Shown here piece after piece: positions 13,447-21,673 of a stretch of 24,412 bases of DNA. The stretch lies in contig DAOUCV010000033.1 of assembly GCA_034432095.1 (NCBI GenBank), positions 1 through 24,412 of the forward strand. Reading direction: 5' to 3'. The position numbers and the translations under genes are program-made. The stretch comes from DAOUCV01 sp034432095 (GTDB taxonomy: Bacteria; Chloroflexota; Dehalococcoidia; Dehalococcoidales; UBA2162). The notes beneath the pieces were generated by a model. It was not told the origin of the DNA. It did not search any database and worked only from the letters and a program-made list of their open reading frames with translations. Each line of letters begins with the position of its first letter. The first letter of the stretch is position 1.

Positions 13447-14370
13447 ATGGACGGCATATTGAATATTGATAAGCCCCGGGGTGAGACTTCTTTCAGCATT
13501 GTCTCTTTAGTCAGACGCCTGAGCGGAGAGCGGCGTGTTGGACACGCTGGCACCCTTGACCCGGCTGCCACGGGGGTCTTGCCCATCTGCCTTGGTCAGG
13601 GGACGCGTGTCATCGAATATCTGGTAGATAGTACCAAGGCTTATCGGGCTGAGATTGAACTGGGGGTGGCTACGGACAGCTATGACGCCGAGGGCCGGAC
13701 TACTCAGAAGGGTGACCCCTCCGGGATTAGCCTAGCCCGATTGCAGTCAGCGCTCTCCTCTTTTTGCGGTTTGATCCCACAGATACCCCCGCTCTACAGC
13801 GCGGTGAAGCATCAGGGTAAACCGCTCTATGAATTAGCGCGGGCTGGCATTAAGGTCGAGCGGAAAAGCCGGCTGGTGAACATCTATCACTTAGAGCTCG
13901 TAGACTGGCAGTCTCCTGTAGCCACTATAGAAGTGGTCTGTGGTAAGGGTACTTATATCCGTTCTCTAGCCCATGATTTAGGGCAAGCCCTGGGTTGTGG
14001 GGCCCATCTGAAGAGTCTGACCCGCTTAAGGTGTGGTCTTTTTGAGATAAAAGACGCCGTTTCGTTACCTCAACTTGAGGATGCTTTCCGCCATGGCTAC
14101 TGGCAACACTTTGTTTATCCCATAGATAGCGTCCTTTTACATTGGGCAGCTATGGTGGTGAGCGATGACGCCAGGCAGGATATAAGGAATGGGCAGCCCC
14201 TGGTTTTCAAGGACAGAGACCAGAGAAATGCCTGCCTTGAGCAGGCTGTCTTGGAACAGCCTGCTTCTAAAAATCGTTGCCGTGCTTATAGCCTTGACGG
14301 GCGCTTCTTAGGTGTACTACGCTTTAACCCCGAAAACGAACAATGGCAACCTGAGAAGGTTTTTCACTAG
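13447..14370 (+). CDS. truB: tRNA pseudouridine(55) synthase
   Basis: TruB isomerises U55 of the tRNA T-loop to pseudouridine. The protein has 307 residues from the ATG at 13447, chosen because the family begins (M)dGiLniDKPxGxTS, seen here as MDGILNIDKPRGETSF. The catalytic aspartate is Asp38 in GHAGTLDPAATG (32-43). Other motifs are PPLYSAVKHQGKPLYELAR and CGKGTYIRSLAHDLG. The C-terminal ~90 residues form a PUA-like region. Inside it, an Ala/Glu/Gln segment (CLEQAVLEQPAS) is encoded by a perfect inverted repeat at 14240-14265. It lies 55 nt after rbfA, a larger gap than elsewhere in the operon, and is its last gene. Confidence 0.95.
   Translation: MDGILNIDKPRGETSFSIVSLVRRLSGERRVGHAGTLDPAATGVLPICLGQGTRVIEYLVDSTKAYRAEIELGVATDSYDAEGRTTQKGDPSGISLARLQSALSSFCGLIPQIPPLYSAVKHQGKPLYELARAGIKVERKSRLVNIYHLELVDWQSPVATIEVVCGKGTYIRSLAHDLGQALGCGAHLKSLTRLRCGLFEIKDAVSLPQLEDAFRHGYWQHFVYPIDSVLLHWAAMVVSDDARQDIRNGQPLVFKDRDQRNACLEQAVLEQPASKNRCRAYSLDGRFLGVLRFNPENEQWQPEKVFH
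14240..14265. repeat. perfect 10-bp inverted repeat inside truB
   Basis: AGCAGGCTGT (14240-14249) and ACAGCCTGCT (14256-14265) flank a 6-nt loop. It lies in the coding sequence of the variable C-terminal part of TruB and is not followed by T's, so it is not a normal intrinsic terminator on the plus strand. Confidence 0.6.
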
Positions 14371-14410
14371 CTAGACTCAGTCTTGGACAAAGCTGAAGGT
14401 AGCAGAGGGC

Positions 14411-14440
14411 TTGACAGCTTGCGTATGATTGGAGTATAGT
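14411..14440 (+). promoter_or_regulatory. sigma70-type promoter of the inositol phospholipid operon
   Basis: A consensus -35 TTGACA (14411-14416), an 18-bp spacer and -10 TATAGT (14435-14440). It is the best promoter match in the window and lies 87 nt upstream of the ino1 start codon, giving a leader of about 80 nt that carries an extra Shine-Dalgarno sequence at 14455-14464. Confidence 0.7.
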
Positions 14441-14526
14441 TCAGCCGTGCTAAAGGGGAGGTGAAAAATAATCCTAGCGGGTCTTTTTAAGTGGTCCGGT
14501 ACTACTGAAAAGGAGGTTATTGAACT

Positions 14527-15633
14527 TTGGGCAATATAAATGTAGCCATAATAGGGGTGGGGAACTGCGCTTCATCACTGGTGCAGGGCGTTCACTACTA
14601 TAAAGACGCAAAAGAGAACGAGCTCGTACCTGGAATCATGCACGTTAATCTAGGGGGATATCACATACGCGATATCAAATTCGTGGCCGCCTTTGACATT
14701 GATAAGAATAAGGTTGGTAAAGATTTAGCTGAGGCCATTTTTACTAAACCCAATAATACCATCAAGTTCACTGATGTCCCGCCTACCGGGGTTATAGTTG
14801 AGCGAGGCATGCTGCACGATGGCTTAGGCAAATATTTATCTCAAATAATACAGAAGGCACCCGGCTCAACCGCCAATATAGCTAAAATCCTCAGGGAAAC
14901 AGAGACGGATGTGGTGCTTAACTACCTGCCGGTTGGCAGTGAAGAGGCGACCAAGTGGTATATTGAGCAGGTGCTGGACGCCGGGTGTGCCTTTATCAAC
15001 TGCATCCCTGTTTTTATCGCCCGTGAAAAGTATTGGCAGCAGCGCTTCATTGAAAGAGGGCTGCCAGTTATTGGCGATGATGTAAAGTCTCAGGTTGGAG
15101 CAACTATTGTTCATCGAGTGCTCACCCGGCTATTTAGAGACCGCGGCGTCAAGCTGTTACGGACTTACCAATTGAACTTTGGGGGTAACACCGACTTCCT
15201 CAATATGCTGGAGCGGGAACGGCTTGAGTCCAAGAAAATATCCAAAACGACCTCGGTTACCTCTCAACTGGACTATCAGCTTGACCCCGACGATATCCAT
15301 GTTGGTCCTAGCGATTATGTCCCCTGGCTTCTCGACCGTAAGTTTTGCCATATCAGGATGGAAGGGCAGACCTTTGGCGATGTTCCTTTGAATTTGGAGC
15401 TCAAGCTTGAAGTATGGGACAGCCCTAACTCCGCTGGGGTAGTTATTGATGCCATCAGATGTGCTAAGCTGGCCTTAGACCGTGGACTGATGGGAGCACT
15501 GATAGCGCCATCAGCCTACTTTATGAAGTCACCACCTGTCCAGTACACCGATGACGAAGCTCATCGCATGGTGGAAGAGTTCATTACTGCTGACCAAGAA
15601 GCCAAGGTGGCTCCTCCCCAGGAGAGGGTGTGA
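14527..15633 (+). CDS. ino1: myo-inositol-1-phosphate (inositol-3-phosphate) synthase
   Basis: This 368-residue NAD-dependent enzyme converts glucose-6-phosphate to inositol phosphate, the first step of inositol lipid and solute synthesis. The N-terminal Rossmann motif is VAIIGVGNCASSLVQG (6-21). Further hallmarks are VAAFDIDKNKVGKDL, NYLPVGSEEAT, a GDDVKSQVGATIVHR segment, LNFGGNTDFLNM and SAYFMKSPP. The length matches the short archaeal/actinobacterial form rather than eukaryotic Ino1 (>500 residues). The TTG start is preceded by AGGAGG (14511-14516) with 10-nt spacing, and no upstream in-frame start exists because of a stop at 14488-14490. First gene after the strong promoter, followed by a glycosyltransferase and a phosphatidyltransferase. 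Confidence 0.93.
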   Translation: MGNINVAIIGVGNCASSLVQGVHYYKDAKENELVPGIMHVNLGGYHIRDIKFVAAFDIDKNKVGKDLAEAIFTKPNNTIKFTDVPPTGVIVERGMLHDGLGKYLSQIIQKAPGSTANIAKILRETETDVVLNYLPVGSEEATKWYIEQVLDAGCAFINCIPVFIAREKYWQQRFIERGLPVIGDDVKSQVGATIVHRVLTRLFRDRGVKLLRTYQLNFGGNTDFLNMLERERLESKKISKTTSVTSQLDYQLDPDDIHVGPSDYVPWLLDRKFCHIRMEGQTFGDVPLNLELKLEVWDSPNSAGVVIDAIRCAKLALDRGLMGALIAPSAYFMKSPPVQYTDDEAHRMVEEFITADQEAKVAPPQERV

Positions 15634-15687
15634 ATAAATTAAATTAAGTCGTGGAAAACCACCTCTTATGGCAGGGTTCAGGCTGGT

Positions 15688-16839
15688 ATGAAGATAGCAT
15701 TGGTTTCCCCGTACGACTTTGCTCATCCAGGTGGGGTGCCCAGCCATATCTCATCTCTGGAACGTTATCTGACCGGGATGGGGCACGAAGTTAAAGTAAT
15801 TGCCCCCGCGTCTAAGGCGGTCAACGCCTTTGGTGATAGGTTCATCCGCATCGGTAAGCCGCGCCCGGTTCCAAGTAGCGGCTCTATTATCCGCATCCCG
15901 ATATCGTTACACTTGGCTCCGACCATTAAAGAGGTGCTGGCCAGAGAGAAATTTGATATCATCCATCTTCATGAACCCTTTATGCCGATGCTGTGCAGTG
16001 CTGTGCTTCGGTTTTCAAACACGGTCACGGTCGGGACTTTCCACGCCACTGATGGTAAGCCTGGCTACAACTGGGGGAGACCCATCAGTACCTGGATGAT
16101 AAAGCGGCGGTTGCCCAAGCTACACGGCAAGATTGCCGTGTCAAAGCCAGCCCTGCAATACCACAGTAAGTATATCCCTGGACCTTTCGAGATTATCCCC
16201 AACGGCGTTGATGTGGCACACTTTTCCCCTAATGTAACTCCCATCGAGGAGTTCTGCGATGGAAAACAGAACATCCTGTTCCTGGGACGTCTGGAGCACC
16301 GCAAAGGATTGAAATATCTGCTCAGGGCATACAAACAGATAAAACGGGAGATGCCGAACACCCGTCTTATTGTCGTTGGTCCCGGCACCAGACTGCGGAA
16401 AGGGTACGAAAAGTGGGTCAAACGCAACCATCTGGAGGATGTTGTTTTCACTGGCTACGTCCGCTATTCCGACCTGCCCCGATACTACAAGACGGCAGAT
16501 GTCTACTGTTCGCCAGCCACAGGACGGGAAAGTCAGGGCATCGTCCTGCTTGAGGGAATGGCGGTAGGTACGCCGATTGTCGCTTCGAACATCCCCGGTT
16601 ATGCCAGCGTGGTGACTCACGGGGAAGAGGGACTATTAGTGCCACCGAAGAACAGTCAGGAGTTAGCCCGAGCCCTGATTTCCCTCTTGAAAGACGAAAA
16701 ACTACGCCAGCAAATGGGGGCTAAAGGAAGAGCTACCGCTGAGAAGTACAGCTGGGAGCGTGTTGCCCAGAGAGTGGTTGATTACTATACTAGAGTGCTT
16801 AGTGAATGCTCGCAGAGAAATCAGCCCCGGGCATTCTAA
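15688..16839 (+). CDS. GT4-family glycosyltransferase, PimA-like
   Basis: This 383-residue GT-B enzyme resembles phosphatidyl-myo-inositol mannosyltransferase PimA, which transfers mannose from GDP-mannose to phosphatidylinositol at the inner face of the membrane. Visible are the N-terminal glycine loop GGVPSH (15-20), HLHEPF (93-98), NGVDVAHFSP, the GRLEHRKG donor-domain motif (200-207) and the retaining EX7E motif with Glu281 and Glu289 (GRESQGIVLLEG). There is no signal peptide. The ATG has only a weak AGG-type ribosome-binding site, 54 nt after ino1. The neighbours on both sides concern inositol phospholipids, which supports the PimA-like reading, but the donor sugar cannot be read from the sequence. 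Confidence 0.85.
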   Translation: MKIALVSPYDFAHPGGVPSHISSLERYLTGMGHEVKVIAPASKAVNAFGDRFIRIGKPRPVPSSGSIIRIPISLHLAPTIKEVLAREKFDIIHLHEPFMPMLCSAVLRFSNTVTVGTFHATDGKPGYNWGRPISTWMIKRRLPKLHGKIAVSKPALQYHSKYIPGPFEIIPNGVDVAHFSPNVTPIEEFCDGKQNILFLGRLEHRKGLKYLLRAYKQIKREMPNTRLIVVGPGTRLRKGYEKWVKRNHLEDVVFTGYVRYSDLPRYYKTADVYCSPATGRESQGIVLLEGMAVGTPIVASNIPGYASVVTHGEEGLLVPPKNSQELARALISLLKDEKLRQQMGAKGRATAEKYSWERVAQRVVDYYTRVLSECSQRNQPRAF

Positions 16840-16881
16840 ACGGCCCGTTTTCATCTTGAATAATGCGAAGGGGAAGCCTGT

Positions 16882-17517
16882 TTGAATAGTCGGAATATCA
16901 CCCCCCTGGAACGACGGTCATTGACCCGATTATCCCGATTTCGTAAGACGGCAGGCGATAGCCTGACCCGACTGATAGTTCAACCGTTATCCAAGACGCC
17001 GATACCCCCCAATGCTATAACCTTGTTTGGGTTCTTGCTAGCTCTCGGCGCTGGCGCACTTATTATCACCAGCCATTTTTTTGCCGCCGGTTTTGTGGTG
17101 CTGTTGGGCGGTCTCTTTGATATGCTGGACGGGGCCTTGGCTCGCCGCACCGGTCGGGTTACCCGGCTTGGCGCTGTCCTTGACTCTACGCTTGACCGTC
17201 TAGCTGAGGGGGTGCTACTCCTGAGCATTCTGGTGACATATGCCAAGGGACAATCAACCCTTGGCGTGATAGTTGTCGGTGTTGCCTTGCTTGGTTCAGT
17301 GCTTGTAAGCTATATTAGGGCTAGAGCAGAGGCAATAGGACTAGATTGTGAGGTGGGGTTATTCACCCGGGCGGAGAGGGTGGTGGTGCTGGCACTGGGC
17401 CTTTTGTTTAGTCAAATTGATTACGCCCTAATTGTGGCTTTAGGCATCATTGCGGTCTTTAGCTTTGTCACCGCTGGTCAGAGACTGATTCATGTGTGGC
17501 AAAAAACAAAAAGTTGA
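16882..17517 (+). CDS. CDP-alcohol phosphatidyltransferase, phosphatidylinositol-phosphate synthase-like
   Basis: This 211-residue membrane enzyme joins CDP-diacylglycerol with an alcohol phosphate. The CDP-OH signature D-x2-DG-x2-AR-x8-G-x3-D-x3-D is complete: Asp80, Asp83, Asp101 and Asp105 bind the metal pair. The following SYIRARAEAIG (143-153) and TRAER (162-166) resemble the inositol-phosphate pocket region of actinobacterial PIP synthases (SYVKARAE...ERPER) better than PgsA phosphatidylglycerophosphate synthases. About five to six hydrophobic segments occur from residue 45 to the end. The TTG start has AAGGGGAAG 5 nt upstream. It sits 12 nt before purA. The gene symbol is left blank because pgsA is used for both activities. 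Confidence 0.85.
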   Translation: MNSRNITPLERRSLTRLSRFRKTAGDSLTRLIVQPLSKTPIPPNAITLFGFLLALGAGALIITSHFFAAGFVVLLGGLFDMLDGALARRTGRVTRLGAVLDSTLDRLAEGVLLLSILVTYAKGQSTLGVIVVGVALLGSVLVSYIRARAEAIGLDCEVGLFTRAERVVVLALGLLFSQIDYALIVALGIIAVFSFVTAGQRLIHVWQKTKS

Positions 17518-17529
17518 GGGAGGGGAATA

Positions 17530-18813
17530 ATGCCGGCTCTTGCTGTGATCGGAGCTCAATGGGGAGATGAAGGGAAGGGCAAGGTGGTTGACCTGCTGGC
17601 GGAAAAAGCCAAGGTCGTCGTGCGCTTCTCCGGTGGTGATAACGCCGGGCATACCGTAGTCAATCCATTTGGTAAGTTTGCCCTGCAGCTCGTCCCCTGT
17701 GGTATTTTCTATCCCGAGACCACTTGTATCATCGGAAATGGGGTGGTAGTTAACCCCGCCGTGCTAATTAAAGAAATAGAATTGCTTAACCAGCGTGGTG
17801 TGACTACCAACAACTTGGTTATTAGCGACCGGGCTAACCTGATTATGCCCTACCATATCCTTTTTGATGGTCTGGAGGAGGAATCGCGGGGTGGGAAAGC
17901 GATCGGCACCACCCGCAAAGGCATCGGCCCTGCCTTCGCCGATAAAGTAGCCAGGTTGGGTATCAGAGCCGGCGACCTTCTGGACAAAGAGGCTTTTCGG
18001 GAGCGACTTCGGACTATACTTGACTATAAAAACACCATCCTAAACAAGGTCTATGGCAAAAAACCTTTATTATTGGATGAAATATATAATCAGTACTGCC
18101 AGTATGGGGAGCGTTTGGCTCCACATATTCGGGACACGACGATAATGCTGGAGGAGGCACTGAACAGGGGGGAGGCGGTTTTACTGGAGGGAGCCCAGGG
18201 GACCCTGCTTGACCCCGACTTCGGCACCTATCCCTATGTCACTTCCTCCTCTCCGATGGCCGGTGGAAGCGCATTAGGTGCCGGTATTGGCCCTATCAGG
18301 ATAAATACTGTTCTGGGTGTATTCAAAGCTTTCTGCAGTCGGGTGGGTGCTGGCCCGATGCCGACAGAGCTCAAGGACAACACTGGCGACCTGCTCAGGG
18401 AGCGCGGGCACGAGTATGGCACCGTCAGCGGTCGACCCCGCCGCTGCGGCTGGTTTGATGCCGTGGCGGCTAGATATAGCACCAGAATCAACGGTTTCAC
18501 CGGAGCGGCAATTACCCGCCTCGATATTCTTGATACCCTGCCCAGTCTAAAGATATGCGTCGCCTATGAGCTGGATGGCAAGACCATCGATTATTTCCCC
18601 AGCCGCGCTGATATTCTGGATAGGTGCCGGCCTATCTATGAGGAGCTACCCGGCTGGCAGGTCTCTACCACCCATATTCGAAAGTATGAGGAGTTGCCGC
18701 CGCAGGCTCGTCAGTATATAACTAAACTGGAGGAGCTTATTTCCTGTCCGGTGAACATCATCTCAGTAGGCTCCGCCAGAGAGGAAACCATTAAGGTCAG
18801 CCCCATTTTGTGA
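17530..18813 (+). CDS. purA: adenylosuccinate synthetase
   Basis: PurA couples GTP hydrolysis to condensation of IMP with aspartate, the first committed step to AMP. The 427 residues match the family. The N-terminus carries IGAQWGDEGKGK (7-18, P-loop-like with the catalytic Asp13) and GGDNAGHTVV (37-46, catalytic His). Other hallmarks are GTTRKGIGPAFADK, EGAQGTLLDPDFGTYPYVTS in the middle, VGAGPMPTEL and SGRPRRCGWFD. A GAGGGAGGGG ribosome-binding site lies about 4 nt before the ATG. It is probably cotranscribed with the inositol lipid genes, although there is no metabolic link. It is convergent with dapA. Confidence 0.97.
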   Translation: MPALAVIGAQWGDEGKGKVVDLLAEKAKVVVRFSGGDNAGHTVVNPFGKFALQLVPCGIFYPETTCIIGNGVVVNPAVLIKEIELLNQRGVTTNNLVISDRANLIMPYHILFDGLEEESRGGKAIGTTRKGIGPAFADKVARLGIRAGDLLDKEAFRERLRTILDYKNTILNKVYGKKPLLLDEIYNQYCQYGERLAPHIRDTTIMLEEALNRGEAVLLEGAQGTLLDPDFGTYPYVTSSSPMAGGSALGAGIGPIRINTVLGVFKAFCSRVGAGPMPTELKDNTGDLLRERGHEYGTVSGRPRRCGWFDAVAARYSTRINGFTGAAITRLDILDTLPSLKICVAYELDGKTIDYFPSRADILDRCRPIYEELPGWQVSTTHIRKYEELPPQARQYITKLEELISCPVNIISVGSAREETIKVSPIL

Positions 18814-18818
18814 GGAAC

Positions 18819-18869
18819 CCCCTTCCCTCCGAGAAATAGGGAAGGGAAATTATTTACTTAAGAGCGGCT
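18819..18869. repeat. GC-rich palindromic repeat, copy 2; may serve as purA terminator
   Basis: CCCTTCCCT (18820-18828) pairs with AGGGAAGGG (18838-18846), a 9-bp stem. The whole block is the same 28 bp as the block at 9263-9290, begins with the same CCCCTTCCC and ends with GGGAAGGG-type sequence. It is followed by an A/T-rich run and AAGAGCGGCT (18860-18869; 9 of 10 identical to the first copy). Lying just after purA with AAATTATTT following, it may also end transcription from purA. Confidence 0.5.
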
Positions 18870-18938
18870 CCATCTCTTAAAAAATCTCCCCCTCGTTCCT
18901 TTCAGGAGAGACGACTAAAGAGAGTGAGGTCACACTGA

Positions 18939-19829
18939 CTACACCGGCAAATCAATCTTATACTTTTTGAGTGTCTCCCTGATGATGGCAGCCGCTTTCT
19001 CATCGGGCTCGACAAGAGGCAGGCGTGGCTTACCCACTTTGAAGCCGAGGTAGTTAAGCGCATATTTCACCGGGGCCGGGTTGGTTGAGATAAACATTGC
19101 GTTCACCAGAGGCACCAGGCTGCGATGGATAGCCGCCGCCTCGACTATCTTGCCAGCAAGAATCAAATCCATCATCTTTTTATACTGCTTACCAACGAGG
19201 TGCGTAGTAACACCAATGACACCGTAGCCCCCCAGAGCCATGATAGGAAAAGTATCATTATCGTTACCGCTCCAGATGAGGAAGCCTTCCCTGGCACCAT
19301 TGAGAGTCTTGGCGACGTGTTCCATATTACCGCTGGCTTCCTTTACCCCGATAATGTTATCTATTTTACTCAGCCTAGCGATGGTCTCTGGCTCCATGTT
19401 GACCACCACACGCGAAGGTATATTGTACATAATAATGGGCAGGCTGGTGCTCTCGGCGATAGCCTTGAAATGCTGATAGATGCCCTCCTGATTGGGTCTG
19501 TTATAATAAGGAACGACGGAAAGACAGGCATCCACCCCAGTTTTTTCTGCCTTTTTGGTTGCTTCCACCGCCTCAGCCGTGCTGTTACTGCCGGTATAGG
19601 CGATAACGTTCCCGCGATTGCCCACCGCAGACTTCACCTCGGCGAATAGGCGCATCTCTTCTTCCCAGGTAAGCGTCGGCGCTTCCCCGGTGGTGGCGGC
19701 TACCACCACACCTTCGCTCCCCGAGTCAAGTAAGGCTAAGGCTAACTTCCTGGCCTGTTGGTAATCAACCGCCCCTTCTTCATTAAAGGGCGTCACCATG
19801 GCTGTTAGCAATCGTCCTAATCTTTTCAC
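18939..19829 (-). CDS. dapA: 4-hydroxy-tetrahydrodipicolinate synthase
   Basis: DapA condenses pyruvate with aspartate semialdehyde in lysine and diaminopimelate synthesis. The 296 residues include TAMVTPF (9-15), TTGEAPTL (47-54), the YNIPSR motif (135-140, catalytic Tyr135) and Schiff-base Lys163 in GVKEASGN. The start is set at the GTG at 19829, because AGGAGG lies 8 nt upstream. A second in-frame GTG at 19838 would overlap that ribosome-binding site. The gene overlaps the 3' end of asd by 47 nt and is last in the rpsO-pnp-dapB-asd-dapA operon. Confidence 0.95.
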   Translation of the reverse strand: MKRLGRLLTAMVTPFNEEGAVDYQQARKLALALLDSGSEGVVVAATTGEAPTLTWEEEMRLFAEVKSAVGNRGNVIAYTGSNSTAEAVEATKKAEKTGVDACLSVVPYYNRPNQEGIYQHFKAIAESTSLPIIMYNIPSRVVVNMEPETIARLSKIDNIIGVKEASGNMEHVAKTLNGAREGFLIWSGNDNDTFPIMALGGYGVIGVTTHLVGKQYKKMMDLILAGKIVEAAAIHRSLVPLVNAMFISTNPAPVKYALNYLGFKVGKPRLPLVEPDEKAAAIIRETLKKYKIDLPV

Positions 19830-20859
19830 TTCGCTCACCTCCTGGATGTAACCAGTCTCTTTTGACCATCTCTTCGGCTATTTGGACAGCATTTAGCGCC
19901 GCTCCCTTACGCAGGTTGTCAGCCACAATCCACATCACCAGACCACGGGGATGGGAAGCATCTCGGCGAATGCGTCCAACAAAAACCTCGTCAGTGCCGG
20001 CGGCTGACCAGGGCTGAGGGTAAAGACTGATGACCGGGTCGTCTAACACCTTAACTCCCGGGGCTTGAGCCAGGATGCGCCGTGCCTCCTCGGGAGACAT
20101 CGGTTCAGAGAATTCTACATTGACCGCCTCACTATGTCCGATAAATACCGGGACTCGCGCACAGGTAGCGGAAACAGCGATGTCATCAGCGTGCATTATC
20201 TTTCTTGTTTCTTCTACCATTTTCCACTCTTCTTTAGTATAGCCGTTATCCAGAAAAACGTCTATCTCAGGCAGTATGTTGAAAGCTATTTGGTGGGGGT
20301 AGACATGGGGTATGGTGCCCTGTCCATCCATAACCTGCCTGGTCTGTGTGGTCAGTTCCTCCATTGCCGCTGAGCCAGTGCCCGATACTGATTGATAGGT
20401 AGAAACGATTATCCGCTTGATGGGGTTAACTCTATGCAGTGGATACAGGGCTACTACCATCTGAATGGTGGAACAATTTGGATTAGCGATAATCCCTCTA
20501 TGCCACCGGATATCTTCAACATTGACCTCGGGTACTACCAGTGGCACCGTGGGGTCCATTCTAAAAGCGGCGCTGTTATCAATGACTACCGCTCCTGATT
20601 GGGCAGCTATAGGTGAGAAGTAGCGGCTAACCTCAGCACCAGCCGAGAAGAGAGCAATATCTACGTCTCTGAAAGACTCAGCCATAGTCTCTCTGACTTC
20701 AATCTCCCGATGAGTAACGTACATCTTCCTGCCTGCTGAGCGGTCTGAGGCGAAGAGGCTGATTGACTCCATAGGGAAGTGGCGTTGCTCCAGGACCTTG
20801 ATGAACTCCTGCCCGACCAGCCCGGTTGCACCAACAATAGCCACTCTATACTGTTTCAT
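19783..20859 (-). CDS. asd: aspartate-semialdehyde dehydrogenase
   Basis: Asd reduces aspartyl phosphate to aspartate semialdehyde with NADPH and so supplies DapA. The 358-residue protein has an N-terminal nucleotide motif AIVGATGLVGQEFI (7-20), a catalytic Cys129 in NPNCSTIQ, SVSGTGSAAMEEL after it, and GHSEAVNVEF carrying the expected catalytic histidine. The start is the ATG at 20859 with a GGGGGAG ribosome-binding site immediately upstream; an adjacent in-frame GTG is possible. It begins 8 nt after dapB ends and its tail overlaps dapA. The family is usually 330-350 residues, so the slightly long C-terminus accounts for the overlap. Confidence 0.95.
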   Translation of the reverse strand: MKQYRVAIVGATGLVGQEFIKVLEQRHFPMESISLFASDRSAGRKMYVTHREIEVRETMAESFRDVDIALFSAGAEVSRYFSPIAAQSGAVVIDNSAAFRMDPTVPLVVPEVNVEDIRWHRGIIANPNCSTIQMVVALYPLHRVNPIKRIIVSTYQSVSGTGSAAMEELTTQTRQVMDGQGTIPHVYPHQIAFNILPEIDVFLDNGYTKEEWKMVEETRKIMHADDIAVSATCARVPVFIGHSEAVNVEFSEPMSPEEARRILAQAPGVKVLDDPVISLYPQPWSAAGTDEVFVGRIRRDASHPRGLVMWIVADNLRKGAALNAVQIAEEMVKRDWLHPGGERSEKIRTIANSHGDAL

Positions 20860-20867
20860 CACTCCCC

Positions 20868-21662
20868 CTATAAATTAAGCAGAGCGTCCAGTCCATAGGT
20901 AAACCCCGGGTGCTTGACCACCTCTCTGATGGCCAGCATAACGCCCGGCATATAGCATTCCCGATTAATAGTATCATGCCGTATGCTTAATGTCTGCCCC
21001 GGTGCACCAAAAATTATCTCTTGGTGAGCCATGAGACCCGGTAGCCTCACGCTATGAATCGACACACCTTCAACTTCCTCTCCCCGGCTCTCGGAAGGCT
21101 TACCCGACTCCGGAGGTCGAGAGAATGGTTTCCCCCTGGTTTGAGCCATAGCTCTAGCCGTAGAGAGGGCTGTCCCCGAAGGGGCATCAGCTTTCAGGTG
21201 ATGGTGTAGCTCGATAATTTCAGCATAGTCCATATACTTGGCGGCTATCTTGGCTAGATGCATCATCAAAACTGCCCCCAGAGCGAAGTTTGGGGCTACG
21301 ACTATGCCAACTTTATTAGTCCTTGACAGTCCTTCTATCTCCTTAAGCTCCTCGGCGGTTAACCCGGTAGTTCCTATCACCAGGTTAATACCCTGCTTGG
21401 CGGCGGCACGGGCTGCGGGCATCGTCGCTTTGGCGATAGTGAAATCCACCAGCACATCGGTCGGACACTTACTGAGAATATCACTCAAGCTGGCCGAAAT
21501 AGGCACTCTACCTGAGCCGTCAGGCAGAGGAAGGTAGTCTGTAGAGGCTTTTAAGTCTACGGCACCGACTAATTTCATTCCCGGTTCCTGACATACCGCA
21601 TTGACCACCTCCCGCCCCACCTTCCCTAGTGCTCCGTGAACTACTAGTCTGATTGGTTCCAT
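20868..21662 (-). CDS. dapB: 4-hydroxy-tetrahydrodipicolinate reductase
   Basis: DapB reduces the DapA product to tetrahydrodipicolinate. The 264 residues show an N-terminal nucleotide-binding motif VVHGALGKVGREVV (7-20), VDFTIAKA, IGTTGLT (97-103), APNFALGA and the diagnostic catalytic/substrate motif ELHHHLKADAPSGTA (151-165). The C-terminal HDTINRECYMPGVMLAIREV segment is typical of the family. It follows pnp by 11 nt. With asd and dapA downstream it forms a lysine/cell-wall precursor sub-operon. Confidence 0.96.
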   Translation of the reverse strand: MEPIRLVVHGALGKVGREVVNAVCQEPGMKLVGAVDLKASTDYLPLPDGSGRVPISASLSDILSKCPTDVLVDFTIAKATMPAARAAAKQGINLVIGTTGLTAEELKEIEGLSRTNKVGIVVAPNFALGAVLMMHLAKIAAKYMDYAEIIELHHHLKADAPSGTALSTARAMAQTRGKPFSRPPESGKPSESRGEEVEGVSIHSVRLPGLMAHQEIIFGAPGQTLSIRHDTINRECYMPGVMLAIREVVKHPGFTYGLDALLNL

Positions 21663-21673
21663 ACCTTAACTCC

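Noticed and set aside
15651..15662. GTGG-AAAA-CCAC hairpin between ino1 and the glycosyltransferase gene
   Set aside because: A 4-bp stem is too short to distinguish from chance, and the genes appear cotranscribed.
19125..19649. Plus-strand open frame of 174 codons antisense to dapA
   Set aside because: dapA on the other strand has all catalytic motifs. The antisense frame shows composition typical of a shadow frame.
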